From contig NZ_KZ626863.1 in assembly GCF_002911015.1 (NCBI RefSeq), positions 1-64,000 on the forward strand: a stretch of DNA of 64,000 bases, in the 5' to 3' direction. Within the stretch, counting starts at the first letter, position 1, and every line of letters begins with the position of its first letter. Position numbers and translations under genes: made by a program. The DNA is from Streptomyces populi. GTDB taxonomy: Bacteria > Actinomycetota > Actinomycetes > Streptomycetales > Streptomycetaceae. This document shows positions 19,190-27,290 of the stretch, one piece after another. Below the pieces are notes generated by a model. That model made no database searches, had not been told where the DNA came from, and saw only the letters and a list, made by a program, of their open reading frames with translations.

Positions 19190-20122
19190 GTGAACACCCT
19201 GCCGCAGCAGCTGGCCAACGGGCTGTTCCTCGGCTCGATGTACGGGCTGATCGCCATCGGCTACACGATGGTGTACGGCATCGTCCAGCTCATCAACTTC
19301 GCCCACGGCGAGATCTTCATGACCGGCGGCTTCGGCGCACTCTCGGTCTACCTTTACGTTCTGCCAAACGGCACATCCATGTGGATCGCCCTCCCGGCGA
19401 TGCTGATCGGCGGCGGAATCGTCTCCGTCCTCATCGCCGTCGGGGCCGAACGCTTCGCCTACCGGCCCCTGCGCGGAGCACCACGCCTCGCCCCCCTCAT
19501 CACCGCCATCGGTCTGTCCCTGGCCCTCCAGCAGATCGTCTTCAACACCTACCCCGACGCCAAGACCGACCTGAAGTTCCCCCAGCTCCCCTTCGGTCCC
19601 TGGCACATCGGCTCCGTCAGCATCCAGAGCGGCTCGGTCTTCGTCATCGTCGCCGCGCCCCTGTGCATGGCGGCCCTCGCCCTCTTCGTCAGCCTCTCCC
19701 GCACCGGCCGCGCCATGCAGGCCACCGCGCAGGACCCTGACACCGCGCAGCTCATGGGCATCGACACCAACCGCATCATCGTCATCGCCTTCGCCATCGG
19801 CGGCTTCTTCGCCGCCGTCGCGGCCGTCGCCTACGGCCTGCGCTACGGCACCGTCAAGTACGACATGGGCTTCCAGATGGGCCTCAAGGCCTTCACCGCG
19901 GCCGTGCTCGGCGGCATCGGCAACATCTACGGCGCCATGATCGGCGGCCTCGTCCTCGGCCTCGCCGAGACCCTGGCCACCAGCTACATCGACGGCATCC
20001 CCGGCATGGAGCAGCTCGGCGGCGGCGGCTGGTCCTCCGTCTGGGCCTTCGTACTCCTCATCCTCGTACTGCTGTTCAGGCCGCAGGGCCTCGTCGGCGA
20101 ACGCGTCGCGGACAGGGCGTGA
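19190..20122 (+). CDS. livH: Branched-chain amino-acid ABC transporter permease LivH
   Basis: The 310-residue integral membrane protein has about eight hydrophobic helices. It carries the LivH signature MYGLIAIGYTMVYGIVQLINFAHGEIFM near the N-terminus and TAAVLGGIGNIYGAMIGGLVLGLAE near the C-terminus. The cytoplasmic loop TGRAMQATAQDPDTAQLMGID is the EAA-like coupling region that contacts the ATPases. The GTG at 19190 follows TGGAGG. The stop codon overlaps the livM start in a GTGA arrangement, so translation is probably coupled. Confidence 0.95.
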   Translation: MNTLPQQLANGLFLGSMYGLIAIGYTMVYGIVQLINFAHGEIFMTGGFGALSVYLYVLPNGTSMWIALPAMLIGGGIVSVLIAVGAERFAYRPLRGAPRLAPLITAIGLSLALQQIVFNTYPDAKTDLKFPQLPFGPWHIGSVSIQSGSVFVIVAAPLCMAALALFVSLSRTGRAMQATAQDPDTAQLMGIDTNRIIVIAFAIGGFFAAVAAVAYGLRYGTVKYDMGFQMGLKAFTAAVLGGIGNIYGAMIGGLVLGLAETLATSYIDGIPGMEQLGGGGWSSVWAFVLLILVLLFRPQGLVGERVADRA

Positions 20123-21909
20123 GCACCATGGCAACCACCGAGACCACCACTCCCGAGCGCGGCCTGATCGCACTCCCCGAGAGCGCGGCCCGCGTCCTCA
20201 TCGCGATCGGCGCCGTCGCCACCATCGCCAGCACCTTCATGTCCTGGACCTACACGTCCGACTTCCCCGGGGACCTCACCTACTACGGCTCCCCGGCCGG
20301 ACTCCAGGTCCTCGACATCGTCGCCGGCGCCCTCACCCTCCTCTTCGCCCTGACCCTCTGGAACGTCCGCGGCCTCGGCTGGCTCAACCCGGCGGGCGCC
20401 ACCCAGCCCGTCGTCCTCGCCGCCGCCTCCGCGTTCGCCGTCAGCTGGTTCAGCGCCATCGCCATCGCCGTCGACCTCAAGGGCCTCATCGCGCTCGACC
20501 CCGGCGCCTACCTCGCCGCCGTCGGCTCCCTCGTCGCCCTCCTCGGCACCCTGGCGCTCCCCAAGCCCGGGGACACCTTCAAGGACTACGTCACCAAGCC
20601 CGAACTCATCCCGCCGGCCGCCAAGCTGCCCGGCTGGGGCGAGCGCCTCGTCATCACCGGCGCCACCGCCGTGGCACTGATCGTCTTCAACTACGGCATC
20701 GGCGTCGACCCCGACGCAAGCGAAACGTTCCTGGGCTACCTGCTCCTCGTCGTCTTCGGCGCCTGGGCCCTGCTCACCGCCGGGCTCTTCGACCGCTTCG
20801 CGCAGCTCAACGCCCGCCACAAGGGCTTCGCCACCAGCATGGCGTTCCTCGCCGCGGCGATCTTCCCGTTCGTCGCGAACAACGAGCACAACTCCAACCT
20901 CGGCGTCAACATCCTCGTCGTCGCCACCGTCGCCCTCGGCCTCAACATCGTCGTCGGCCTCACCGGACTCCTCGACCTCGGATACGTCGCCTTCCTCGGC
21001 GTCGGCGCCTACGCCGCGGCCCTCGTCTCCGGCTCCGAGTTCTCCCGCTTCGCCGGCGTCCAGTTCCCCTTCTGGGCCGCCATGCTCACCGGCATGGCCG
21101 CGTCGCTGGTCTTCGGCGTCCTCATCGGTGCCCCGACCCTGCGCCTGCGCGGCGACTACCTCGCCATCGTGACCCTGGGCTTCGGAGAGATCTTCCGTAT
21201 CGCCGTCAACAACATGGACGGGACCTCCGGCCCCAACCTCACCAACGGCCCCAACGGCATCTCGATGATCCCGGACCTCGACATCTTCGGGTTCAACTTC
21301 GGCGCCGAGCACAACATCCTCGGCTTCGTCCTCGGCCGGTTCGCGAACTACTTCCTGCTGATGCTCCTCATCACCGGAATCGTGGTCGTGGTCTTCAACC
21401 GCGCCGCCGACTCCCGCATCGGCCGCTCCTGGATCGCCATCCGCGAGGACGAGACCGCCGCCACCGCCATGGGCATCAACGGCTTCCGCGTCAAGCTCAT
21501 CGCCTTCGCCCTCGGCGCCTCCCTCGCCGGCCTCGCCGGCACGGTCAGCGCCCACGTCGGCTACAGCGTCAACCCGGCGCCGTACCAGTTCGCCGGCTCC
21601 GTGCCCCCGAACTCCGCCTTCCTCCTCGCGGCGGTCGTCCTCGGCGGCATGGGCACCGTCAACGGACCCATCCTCGGCGCCACCCTGCTCTACCTCCTCC
21701 CCGAGAAGCTCAGCTTCCTCAAGGAGTACGAGCTCCTCGCCTTCGGCATCGCGCTCATCATCCTCATGCGCTTCCGCCCCGAGGGCATCATCGCCAACCG
21801 CCGCCGTCAGCTCGAGTTCCACGAGAGCGACGACAGCGACAAGGCCGTCCACATCCCCGAACAAGGCCTGCCCGACTCCACCGTCGGCGTCACCAAGGCA
21901 GGGGCGTAA
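20119..21909 (+). CDS. livM: Branched-chain amino-acid ABC transporter permease LivM, N-terminally extended
   Basis: At 596 residues this is almost twice the usual LivM size. The conserved LivM core starts near residue 260 (NILVVATVALGLNIVVGLTGLLDLGYVAFLGVGAYAAAL) and includes LRLRGDYLAIVTLGFGEIFRI and the coupling loop SRIGRSWIAIREDETAATAMGIN. The first 250 residues form an extra hydrophobic module with about six membrane segments and no recognised domain. From memory long LivM forms are common in Streptomyces. The GTG at 20119 overlaps the livH stop. An ATG at 20128 in the same frame is an alternative. livG follows after 5 bp. Confidence 0.93.
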   Translation: MSTMATTETTTPERGLIALPESAARVLIAIGAVATIASTFMSWTYTSDFPGDLTYYGSPAGLQVLDIVAGALTLLFALTLWNVRGLGWLNPAGATQPVVLAAASAFAVSWFSAIAIAVDLKGLIALDPGAYLAAVGSLVALLGTLALPKPGDTFKDYVTKPELIPPAAKLPGWGERLVITGATAVALIVFNYGIGVDPDASETFLGYLLLVVFGAWALLTAGLFDRFAQLNARHKGFATSMAFLAAAIFPFVANNEHNSNLGVNILVVATVALGLNIVVGLTGLLDLGYVAFLGVGAYAAALVSGSEFSRFAGVQFPFWAAMLTGMAASLVFGVLIGAPTLRLRGDYLAIVTLGFGEIFRIAVNNMDGTSGPNLTNGPNGISMIPDLDIFGFNFGAEHNILGFVLGRFANYFLLMLLITGIVVVVFNRAADSRIGRSWIAIREDETAATAMGINGFRVKLIAFALGASLAGLAGTVSAHVGYSVNPAPYQFAGSVPPNSAFLLAAVVLGGMGTVNGPILGATLLYLLPEKLSFLKEYELLAFGIALIILMRFRPEGIIANRRRQLEFHESDDSDKAVHIPEQGLPDSTVGVTKAGA

Positions 21910-21914
21910 CCAAC

Positions 21915-23027
21915 ATGACCACCACCACAGCCCCCAGCCCCGTCCTCGAAGCCACCGGCGTCACCATGCGCTTCGGCGGCCTCACCGCGGTCCGCAACGT
22001 CGACCTCACCGTCAACGCCGGAGAGATCGTCGGCCTCATCGGCCCCAACGGCGCGGGCAAGACCACCTTCTTCAACTGCCTCACCGGCCTCTACGTCCCC
22101 ACCGAGGGCAAAGTCGCCTACAAGGGCACGGTGCTGCCGCCCAAGCCGCACCTCGTCACCAGCGCCGGCATCGCCCGCACCTTCCAGAACATCCGGCTCT
22201 TCGCCAACATGACCGTCCTGGAGAACGTGCTCGTCGGACGCCACACCCGCACCAAGGAAGGCCTCTGGTCGGCCCTCCTGCGCGGCCCCGGCTTCCGCAA
22301 GGCGGAAGCGGCCTCCCGCGAACGCGCCATGGAACTGCTGGAGTTCATCGGCCTCGACCACAAGGCCGACCACCTCTCCCGCAACCTCCCCTACGGCGAG
22401 CAGCGCAAGCTGGAGATCGCCCGCGCCATGGCCAGCGAGCCGGGCCTGCTCCTCCTGGACGAGCCCACCGCCGGCATGAACCCGCAGGAAACCCGCGCGA
22501 CCGAAGAACTCGTCTTCGCCATCCGCGACCGCGGCATCGCCGTCCTCGTCATCGAGCACGACATGCGCTTCATCTTCAACCTGTCCGACCGCGTGGCCTG
22601 CCTCGTCCAGGGCGAGAAGCTCGTCGAAGGCACCTCCGACGTCGTCCAGGGCGACGAGCGCGTCATCGCCGCCTACCTCGGCACTCCGTTCGAGGGCGCC
22701 CCCGGCGCGGAGGAACTCGCCGAGGTCGAGGCCGCCGAGGCGGCCGGAACCACGGCGGCCCCGGCCGACGACACGGCGGAAGCCCCCGCCGCCGAGGAAG
22801 CCGAGGAGACCCCGGCGGCCGGGACCGGCACGGACACCGACGAAGCCCCCGCGGCCGAGGAGACGTCCGCCGCCCCCGAGGCGACCGACGACTCCGACGC
22901 CCCGGAAGCCGACGAGGCCGCCGAGGAGACCGAGGACGCCACCCCGTCGGACGACTCCGACGCACCCGCCGCGTCCGACGACTCCGACGCGCAGGGCAGC
23001 ACCACCAAGGAAGGAACCGCCCAGTGA
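21915..23027 (+). CDS. livG: Branched-chain amino-acid ABC transporter ATPase LivG with long acidic tail
   Basis: Residues 1-255 are a standard LivG ATPase: Walker A GPNGAGKTTFF, the LivG insert TSAGIARTFQNIRLFANMTVLENVLVG, signature region LPYGEQRKLEIARAMA, Walker B LLLLDEPTAGMN and switch histidine VIEHDMRF. The last 115 residues are an acidic low-complexity tail of Glu, Asp, Ala, Pro, Ser and Thr with repeated EAPAAEE and DDSDAP motifs, which is not part of the family fold. The tail may be disordered. The reading frame is intact to the livF start, which overlaps the stop by 4 nt (GTGA), so the tail is translated in the operon message. Confidence 0.95.
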   Translation: MTTTTAPSPVLEATGVTMRFGGLTAVRNVDLTVNAGEIVGLIGPNGAGKTTFFNCLTGLYVPTEGKVAYKGTVLPPKPHLVTSAGIARTFQNIRLFANMTVLENVLVGRHTRTKEGLWSALLRGPGFRKAEAASRERAMELLEFIGLDHKADHLSRNLPYGEQRKLEIARAMASEPGLLLLDEPTAGMNPQETRATEELVFAIRDRGIAVLVIEHDMRFIFNLSDRVACLVQGEKLVEGTSDVVQGDERVIAAYLGTPFEGAPGAEELAEVEAAEAAGTTAAPADDTAEAPAAEEAEETPAAGTGTDTDEAPAAEETSAAPEATDDSDAPEADEAAEETEDATPSDDSDAPAASDDSDAQGSTTKEGTAQ

Positions 23028-23740
23028 CCGCACTGCTCGAGGTCGAAGACCTCAAGGTCGCCTACGGCAAGATCGAAGCCGTCAAGGGCATCTCCTTCAC
23101 CGTCGAAGCCGGCCAGATCGTCACCCTCATCGGCACCAACGGCGCCGGCAAGACGACGACCCTGCGCACCCTCTCCGGGCTCCTCAAGCCCAGCGGAGGC
23201 CGCATCCTCTTCGACGGCCAGCCCCTCGCCAACATCCCCGCCCACAAGATCGTCTCCCTCGGACTCGCGCACTCCCCCGAGGGACGGCACATCTTCCCGC
23301 GCCTCACCATCGCGGAGAACCTCCAGCTCGGAGCGTTCCTCCGCACCGACAAGGCGGGCATCGAGAAGGACATCCAGCGCGCCTACGACCTCTTCCCCAT
23401 CCTGGGAGAACGCCGTAAGCAGGCCGCCGGCACCCTCTCGGGCGGCGAACAGCAGATGCTCGCCATGGGACGCGCCCTCATGTCCCAGCCCAAACTGCTC
23501 ATGCTCGACGAACCCTCCATGGGCCTCTCGCCGATCATGATGCAGAAGATCCTCGCCACCGTCGCCGAACTCAAGGCGGACGGCATGACCATCCTGCTCG
23601 TCGAGCAGAACGCCCAGGCGGCGCTCTCGCTGGCCGACCAGGCCCACGTCATGGAGGTCGGCAGCATCGTCCTCTCCGGCACCGGCCAGGACCTCCTCCA
23701 CGACGAGTCCGTCCGCAAGGCGTACCTCGGCGAGGACTGA
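23024..23740 (+). CDS. livF: Branched-chain amino-acid ABC transporter ATPase LivF
   Basis: The 238-residue protein is the second ATPase of the complex and is of normal length. It has Walker A GTNGAGKTTTLRTLSG, the LivF-typical SLGLAHSPEGRHIFPRLTIAENL, signature LSGGEQQMLAMGRAL, Walker B LLMLDEPSMGLSP and the switch region LLVEQNAQAAL. The GTG at 23024 overlaps the livG stop. A strong hairpin follows 28 bp after the stop and ends the livKHMGF operon. Confidence 0.97.
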   Translation: MTALLEVEDLKVAYGKIEAVKGISFTVEAGQIVTLIGTNGAGKTTTLRTLSGLLKPSGGRILFDGQPLANIPAHKIVSLGLAHSPEGRHIFPRLTIAENLQLGAFLRTDKAGIEKDIQRAYDLFPILGERRKQAAGTLSGGEQQMLAMGRALMSQPKLLMLDEPSMGLSPIMMQKILATVAELKADGMTILLVEQNAQAALSLADQAHVMEVGSIVLSGTGQDLLHDESVRKAYLGED

Positions 23741-23767
23741 CCCTCCCGCGACCCCGGTCGCACGAAA

Positions 23768-23798
23768 AGGCCCGCACCTCCGTCAGGGGTGCGGGCCT
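23768..23798. terminator. Bidirectional terminator between livF and pdtaR
   Basis: AGGCCCGCACC (23768-23778) and GGTGCGGGCCT (23788-23798) form an 11-bp perfect stem with a 9-nt loop. GAAAA on the left (23764-23768) reads as a short U-tract for the leftward transcript, and TCTTCC follows on the right. Confidence 0.85.
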
Positions 23799-23848
23799 CT
23801 TCCGTCCGCCGCTTCGTCGCGGACCGAGCTCTGCTGCGGGGCTCGGGA

Positions 23849-24505
23849 CTAGCCCTTCGCCGCCTTCTTCTCCGCCGCGTCCTCGATGACCGCCTCGGCC
23901 ACCTGCTGCATCGACATACGACGGTCCATCGACGTCTTCTGGATCCACCGGAACGCCGCCGGCTCCGTCAGCCCGTACTCCGTCTGCAGCACCGACTTCG
24001 CGCGGTCCACCAGCTTCCGCGTCTCCAGGCGCTGCGTGAGGTCCGCGATCTCACCCTCCAGCGCCTTCAGCTCCGCGAACCGCGACACCGCCATCTCGAT
24101 CGCCGGCACCACGTCGCTCTTGCTGAACGGCTTCACCAGGTACGCCATCGCACCCGCGTCACGCGCGCGCTCGACGAGGTCGCGCTGCGAGAACGCGGTC
24201 AGCATCAGCACCGGGGCGATCGACTCCTCGGCGATCTTCTCCGCCGCCGAGATGCCGTCCAGCTTCGGCATCTTCACGTCGAGGATCACCAGGTCGGGCT
24301 TGTGCTCCCGGGCCAGCTCGACGGCCTGCTCACCGTCGCCCGCCTCACCGACGACGCTGTAGCCCTCCTCCTCCAGCATCTCTTTGAGGTCGAGACGGAT
24401 CAGCGCCTCGTCCTCGGCGATGACGACACGGGTCGTCAGCGGAGGCACGTGCGACTTGTCGTCGTCGGGCGCGTCTACGGGCTGGGGCGACTCGGGGGCG
24501 GTCAC
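23849..24505 (-). CDS. pdtaR: ANTAR-domain response regulator, PdtaR-like
   Basis: The 218-residue protein has an N-terminal receiver domain with acidic pocket AEDEALIRLD, phospho-acceptor aspartate in LVILDVKMPKLDG and lysine in AYLVKPFS. The C-terminal ANTAR RNA-binding domain (about residues 155-210) reads ETRKLVDRAKSVLQTEYGLTEPAAFRWIQKTSMDRRMSM. ANTAR proteins prevent transcription termination by binding paired hairpins in target leaders. In mycobacteria PdtaR pairs with the kinase PdtaS. No kinase gene is adjacent here. The GTG at 24505 is chosen because GAGGAG lies just upstream. The neighbours polA, rpsA and pyk support orthology with mycobacterial PdtaR (from memory). Confidence 0.93.
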   Translation of the reverse strand: MTAPESPQPVDAPDDDKSHVPPLTTRVVIAEDEALIRLDLKEMLEEEGYSVVGEAGDGEQAVELAREHKPDLVILDVKMPKLDGISAAEKIAEESIAPVLMLTAFSQRDLVERARDAGAMAYLVKPFSKSDVVPAIEMAVSRFAELKALEGEIADLTQRLETRKLVDRAKSVLQTEYGLTEPAAFRWIQKTSMDRRMSMQQVAEAVIEDAAEKKAAKG

Positions 24506-24605
24506 GGGGGCTCCTCGTTCAGGGCGGGGTACTGCTCCCAAGAGCCTACCTAGCTGCGGTAAGGTGGGGAGACAGCGGGTGACCGCTGATCTTCGTTTCG
24601 AAGGA

Positions 24606-24678
24606 GCCCCGGTAGCCCAGCGGTAGAGGCAATGGATTCAAAACCCATATAGCGTCGGTTCGAATCCGACTCGGGGTA
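24606..24678 (+). tRNA. tRNA-Leu (anticodon CAA), atypical: short variable arm
   Basis: A full cloverleaf can be drawn: acceptor GCCCCGG/TCGGGGT (24606-24612, 24671-24677) with G-U pairs at both ends, a D-arm with a 3-bp stem GCC/GGC and AGCGGTAGA loop, and an anticodon arm at 24632-24648 with loop TTCAAAA. The T-arm is GTCGG-TTCGAAT-CCGAC. The anticodon CAA (24639-24641) reads the leucine codon UUG. The variable loop has only five bases, whereas tRNA-Leu is class II with a long arm, and the closing anticodon pair is an A-C mismatch. The 3' end is not followed by CCA. A hairpin (24573-24588) lies just upstream and a strong terminator just downstream. It may be a functional oddity, a mis-decoder or a degenerate gene. 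Confidence 0.75.
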
Positions 24679-24707
24679 CTTTTCCTTGGATGCCAAGGTT
24701 GTTCCAC

Positions 24708-24745
24708 AAAAGCGGATGTTCCCATTCTGGTGAACATCCGCTTTT
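24708..24745 (+). terminator. Intrinsic terminator downstream of the tRNA
   Basis: AAAGCGGATGTTC (24708-24720) with the following C pairs with GAACATCCGCTTT (24732-24744), a 14-bp perfect stem with a 10-nt loop followed by Ts. A smaller hairpin, CCTTGG-ATG-CCAAGG (24684-24698), sits between it and the tRNA 3' end and may mark the processing site. Confidence 0.85.
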
Positions 24746-24785
24746 TGCTGCGTGTCACATCTCCATCATCCACAAAGTGGGCCAC

Positions 24786-25553
24786 ATGTACGACATGGGC
24801 ACACGCAAGCGGGCGCTGGCGCTCGTTGCACAGGGACGCAGTCTCAACTCGGTGAGCAAGGAGATGCACATCTCCCGCCACGCGATCACCTGCTGGCAGC
24901 GCAGACTGGAGCCGCTGCTCCGGATCCCGCCCTGCATCCGTTGCCAGGAGACCCCGGGCGTACCCGAAGACCTTGAGGCGTACGCCTACCTGCTGGGTCT
25001 CTACCTGGGCGACGGCTACATCATCTCCAAGCCCCGACAGCACTACTTGATGGTCACCTGCACCGCTTCCTGGCCAGGCCTCATCGATGCCGCCGAGGAA
25101 GCGATGCGCAGGGTCCTCCTCGAACCAAGCGTCAAACGCATTCAGCGGACGGGGTGCGTCGACGTCAAGTCCTTCAGCAAGCACTGGCCCTGCCTGTTCC
25201 CCCAGCACGGTCCCGGCAAGAAGCACGAGCGGGCCATCGTGCTCGAAGGCTGGCAGCAGGAGATCGTCGACGCCCACCCCTGGGAGTTCGTCCGGGGGCT
25301 GATCCACTCGGACGGCTGCCGTATCACCAACTGGACCACCCGCGTCATCGGCGGGGAGCGCAAGCGTTACGAGTACCCCCGGTACTTCTTCACCAATGTC
25401 TCCGACGACATCCGGCAGCTCTTCACCGGCACCCTGGACAGGCTCGGCGTCGGCTGGACGCACTGCACCCGCCGCGGGAACCCGTACAACATCTCCGTCG
25501 CCAGGAAGGCCTCCGTGGCCCTCATGGACACCCATGTGGGCCCCAAGTACTGA
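24786..25553 (+). CDS. HTH and LAGLIDADG-domain protein beside a tRNA
   Basis: The 255-residue protein begins with a helix-turn-helix (about residues 6-40: RKRALALVAQGRSLNSVSKEMHISRHAITCWQ). It then carries two LAGLIDADG-type motifs, AYLLGLYLGDGYI near residue 76 and FVRGLIHSDGCR near residue 170. Each keeps the acidic residue that binds metal in homing endonucleases. Conserved blocks FSKHWPCLFPQHGPGKKHERAI and RYEYPRYFFTNVS lie between and after them. From memory this family is widespread in Streptomyces and often lies near tRNA genes. No intron or intein is evident here. It may be a domesticated endonuclease acting as a regulator (WhiA is a known precedent) or a nuclease. The start is uncertain: ATG at 24786 or 24795, without a clear Shine-Dalgarno. 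Confidence 0.8.
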   Translation: MYDMGTRKRALALVAQGRSLNSVSKEMHISRHAITCWQRRLEPLLRIPPCIRCQETPGVPEDLEAYAYLLGLYLGDGYIISKPRQHYLMVTCTASWPGLIDAAEEAMRRVLLEPSVKRIQRTGCVDVKSFSKHWPCLFPQHGPGKKHERAIVLEGWQQEIVDAHPWEFVRGLIHSDGCRITNWTTRVIGGERKRYEYPRYFFTNVSDDIRQLFTGTLDRLGVGWTHCTRRGNPYNISVARKASVALMDTHVGPKY

Positions 25554-25583
25554 CCGGCGGCGGGGGCGCAGCCCCTCTGCCGG
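25554..25583. terminator. Imperfect hairpin between the LAGLIDADG gene and pyk
   Basis: CCGGC (25554-25558) pairs with GCCGG (25579-25583), with an inner GGGG/CCCC stem. It lies in the 59-bp gap between the convergent genes and probably terminates both. Confidence 0.55.
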
Positions 25584-25612
25584 CCCGTAGGGGCCCGTCG
25601 GGCGTGGCGCGG

Positions 25613-27049
25613 CTACTTGGGGCTGTCGTCCTCGCCGATGTGGTGGACGCGGACCAGGTTCGTGGAACCGGAGACCCCGGGCGGTGAGCCTGCGGTGATC
25701 ACGACGATGTCGCCCTTGGCGCAGCGGCCGTACTTGAGGAGGAGTTCGTCGACCTGGTCGACCATGGCGTCGGTGGAGTCGACGTGGGGGCCGAGGAAGG
25801 TCTCGACTCCCCAGGTGAGGTTGAGCTGGGAGCGGGTGGCGGGGGTGGGGGTGAAGGCGAGGAGGGGGATGGGTGAGCGGTAGCGGGAGAGGCGGCGGAC
25901 GGTGTCGCCGGACTGGGTGAAGGCGACGAGGAACTTGGCGCCGAGGAAGTCGCCCATCTCGGCCGCGGCCCGGGCGACGGCGCCGCCTTGGGTGCGGGGC
26001 TTGTTGCGTTCGGTCAGCGGGGGCAGCCCCTTGGCGAGGATGTCCTCCTCGGCCGCTTCGACGATCTTCGCCATCGTCCTGACGGTCTCGATGGGGTACT
26101 TCCCGACGCTGGTCTCGCCGGAGAGCATGACGGCGTCGGTGCCGTCGATGACGGCGTTGGCGACGTCGGAGGCTTCGGCGCGGGTGGGGCGGGAGTTGTC
26201 GATCATCGAGTCGAGCATCTGGGTGGCGACGATGACCGGCTTGGCGTTGCGTTTGGCGAGTTTGATGGCGCGCTTCTGGACGATGGGGACCTGTTCGAGG
26301 GGCATTTCGACGCCGAGGTCGCCGCGGGCGACCATGATGCCGTCGAAGGCGGCGACGATGTCGTCGATGTTGTCGACGGCCTGGGGTTTTTCGACCTTGG
26401 CGATGACGGGGAGGCGGCGGCCTTCCTCGTCCATGATGCGGTGGACGTCGTGGATGTCCTTGCCGCTGCGGACGAAGGAGAGGGCGATGACGTCGAAGCC
26501 GGTGCGCAGGGCCCAGCGGAGGTCGTCCTCGTCCTTGTCGGAGAGGGCGGGGACGGAGACGGCGACGCCGGGGAGGTTGAGGCCCTTGTGGTCGGAGACC
26601 ATGCCGCCTTCGACGACGGTGGTGTGGACGCGCGGGCCGTCGACGTCGGTGACTTCGAGGCAGACTTTTCCGTCGTCGACGAGGATGCGTTCACCGGGAG
26701 TGACGTCGGTGGCGAGTCCGTCGTAGGTGGTTCCGCAGGATTCGCGGTCTCCTTGGACGCCTTCCTCGACGGTGATGGTGAAGGTGTCCCCGCGTTCGAG
26801 GAGTACGGGTCCTTCGGTGAAGCGGCCGAGGCGGATCTTCGGGCCTTGAAGGTCGCCGAGGATCCCGACGCTGCGACCGGTTTCGTCGGAGGCTTTCCGG
26901 ACGTGTCGGTAGCGCTCTTCGTGGTCGGCGTGGGTGCCGTGGCTGAGGTTGAAGCGGGCTACGTCCATTCCGGCTTCGACCAGGGCTTTGATCTGGTCGT
27001 ACGTGTCGGTGGCGGGGCCCAGTGTGCAGACGATTTTCGCTCGGCGCAT
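25613..27049 (-). CDS. pyk: Pyruvate kinase
   Basis: The 478-residue enzyme converts phosphoenolpyruvate and ADP to pyruvate and ATP at the end of glycolysis. Seen motifs are RRAKIVCTLGPATDTYDQI and RFNLSHGTHADHEERY at the N-terminus, LGDLQGPKIRLGRF, the catalytic stretch LPVIAKVEKPQAVDNIDDIV, metal site DGIMVARGDLGVEMPLEQV, and VIVATQMLDSMIDNSRPTRAEASDVANAV. The C-terminal allosteric domain ends at IGEDDSPK. Its length is typical. The ATG at 27049 is the natural start. A 12-bp palindrome (27067-27078) lies 17 bp upstream and could be an operator. It converges with the LAGLIDADG gene. Confidence 0.98.
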   Translation of the reverse strand: MRRAKIVCTLGPATDTYDQIKALVEAGMDVARFNLSHGTHADHEERYRHVRKASDETGRSVGILGDLQGPKIRLGRFTEGPVLLERGDTFTITVEEGVQGDRESCGTTYDGLATDVTPGERILVDDGKVCLEVTDVDGPRVHTTVVEGGMVSDHKGLNLPGVAVSVPALSDKDEDDLRWALRTGFDVIALSFVRSGKDIHDVHRIMDEEGRRLPVIAKVEKPQAVDNIDDIVAAFDGIMVARGDLGVEMPLEQVPIVQKRAIKLAKRNAKPVIVATQMLDSMIDNSRPTRAEASDVANAVIDGTDAVMLSGETSVGKYPIETVRTMAKIVEAAEEDILAKGLPPLTERNKPRTQGGAVARAAAEMGDFLGAKFLVAFTQSGDTVRRLSRYRSPIPLLAFTPTPATRSQLNLTWGVETFLGPHVDSTDAMVDQVDELLLKYGRCAKGDIVVITAGSPPGVSGSTNLVRVHHIGEDDSPK

Positions 27050-27066
27050 GATTCGAGCCTAGGCCT

Positions 27067-27078
27067 TACCGGTCGGTA
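27067..27078. promoter_or_regulatory. Palindrome upstream of pyk (operator candidate)
   Basis: TACCGGTCGGTA is symmetric apart from its two central bases (TACCG-GT-CGGTA). It lies 18-29 bp before the pyk ATG, where bound protein would block transcription or its start. It resembles TetR-family operators in form only. Confidence 0.35.
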
Positions 27079-27290
27079 GAGAATTGGTCACGCATGACTA
27101 CTCAACAACCTTTGCGTGAAGGGCTATTGACAACTGTTGAATTGTGCGCCGCACCGCTCCGATGAGCAGGGAGTTGTCCTTCGTGCGGTCGGCGCGTTCT
27201 TCCGCCGGTGTCCGTCCGGGGTGCGCCGGGCTGCGGAGTGGGTGCGCGGAAGAGTCTTGTGTTGACTTTCCGTGATGCAGTCAGGTGCGG

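Noticed and set aside
19984..21864. A 626-codon minus-strand frame opposite livM
   Set aside because: The composition is almost only Glu, Gly, Asp, Ala and Val with no motif. It mirrors the hydrophobic LivM codons.
24606..25553. An integrated element at the tRNA gene
   Set aside because: No integrase, excisionase or duplicated tRNA 3' end is visible, and the flanking genes are core genes.
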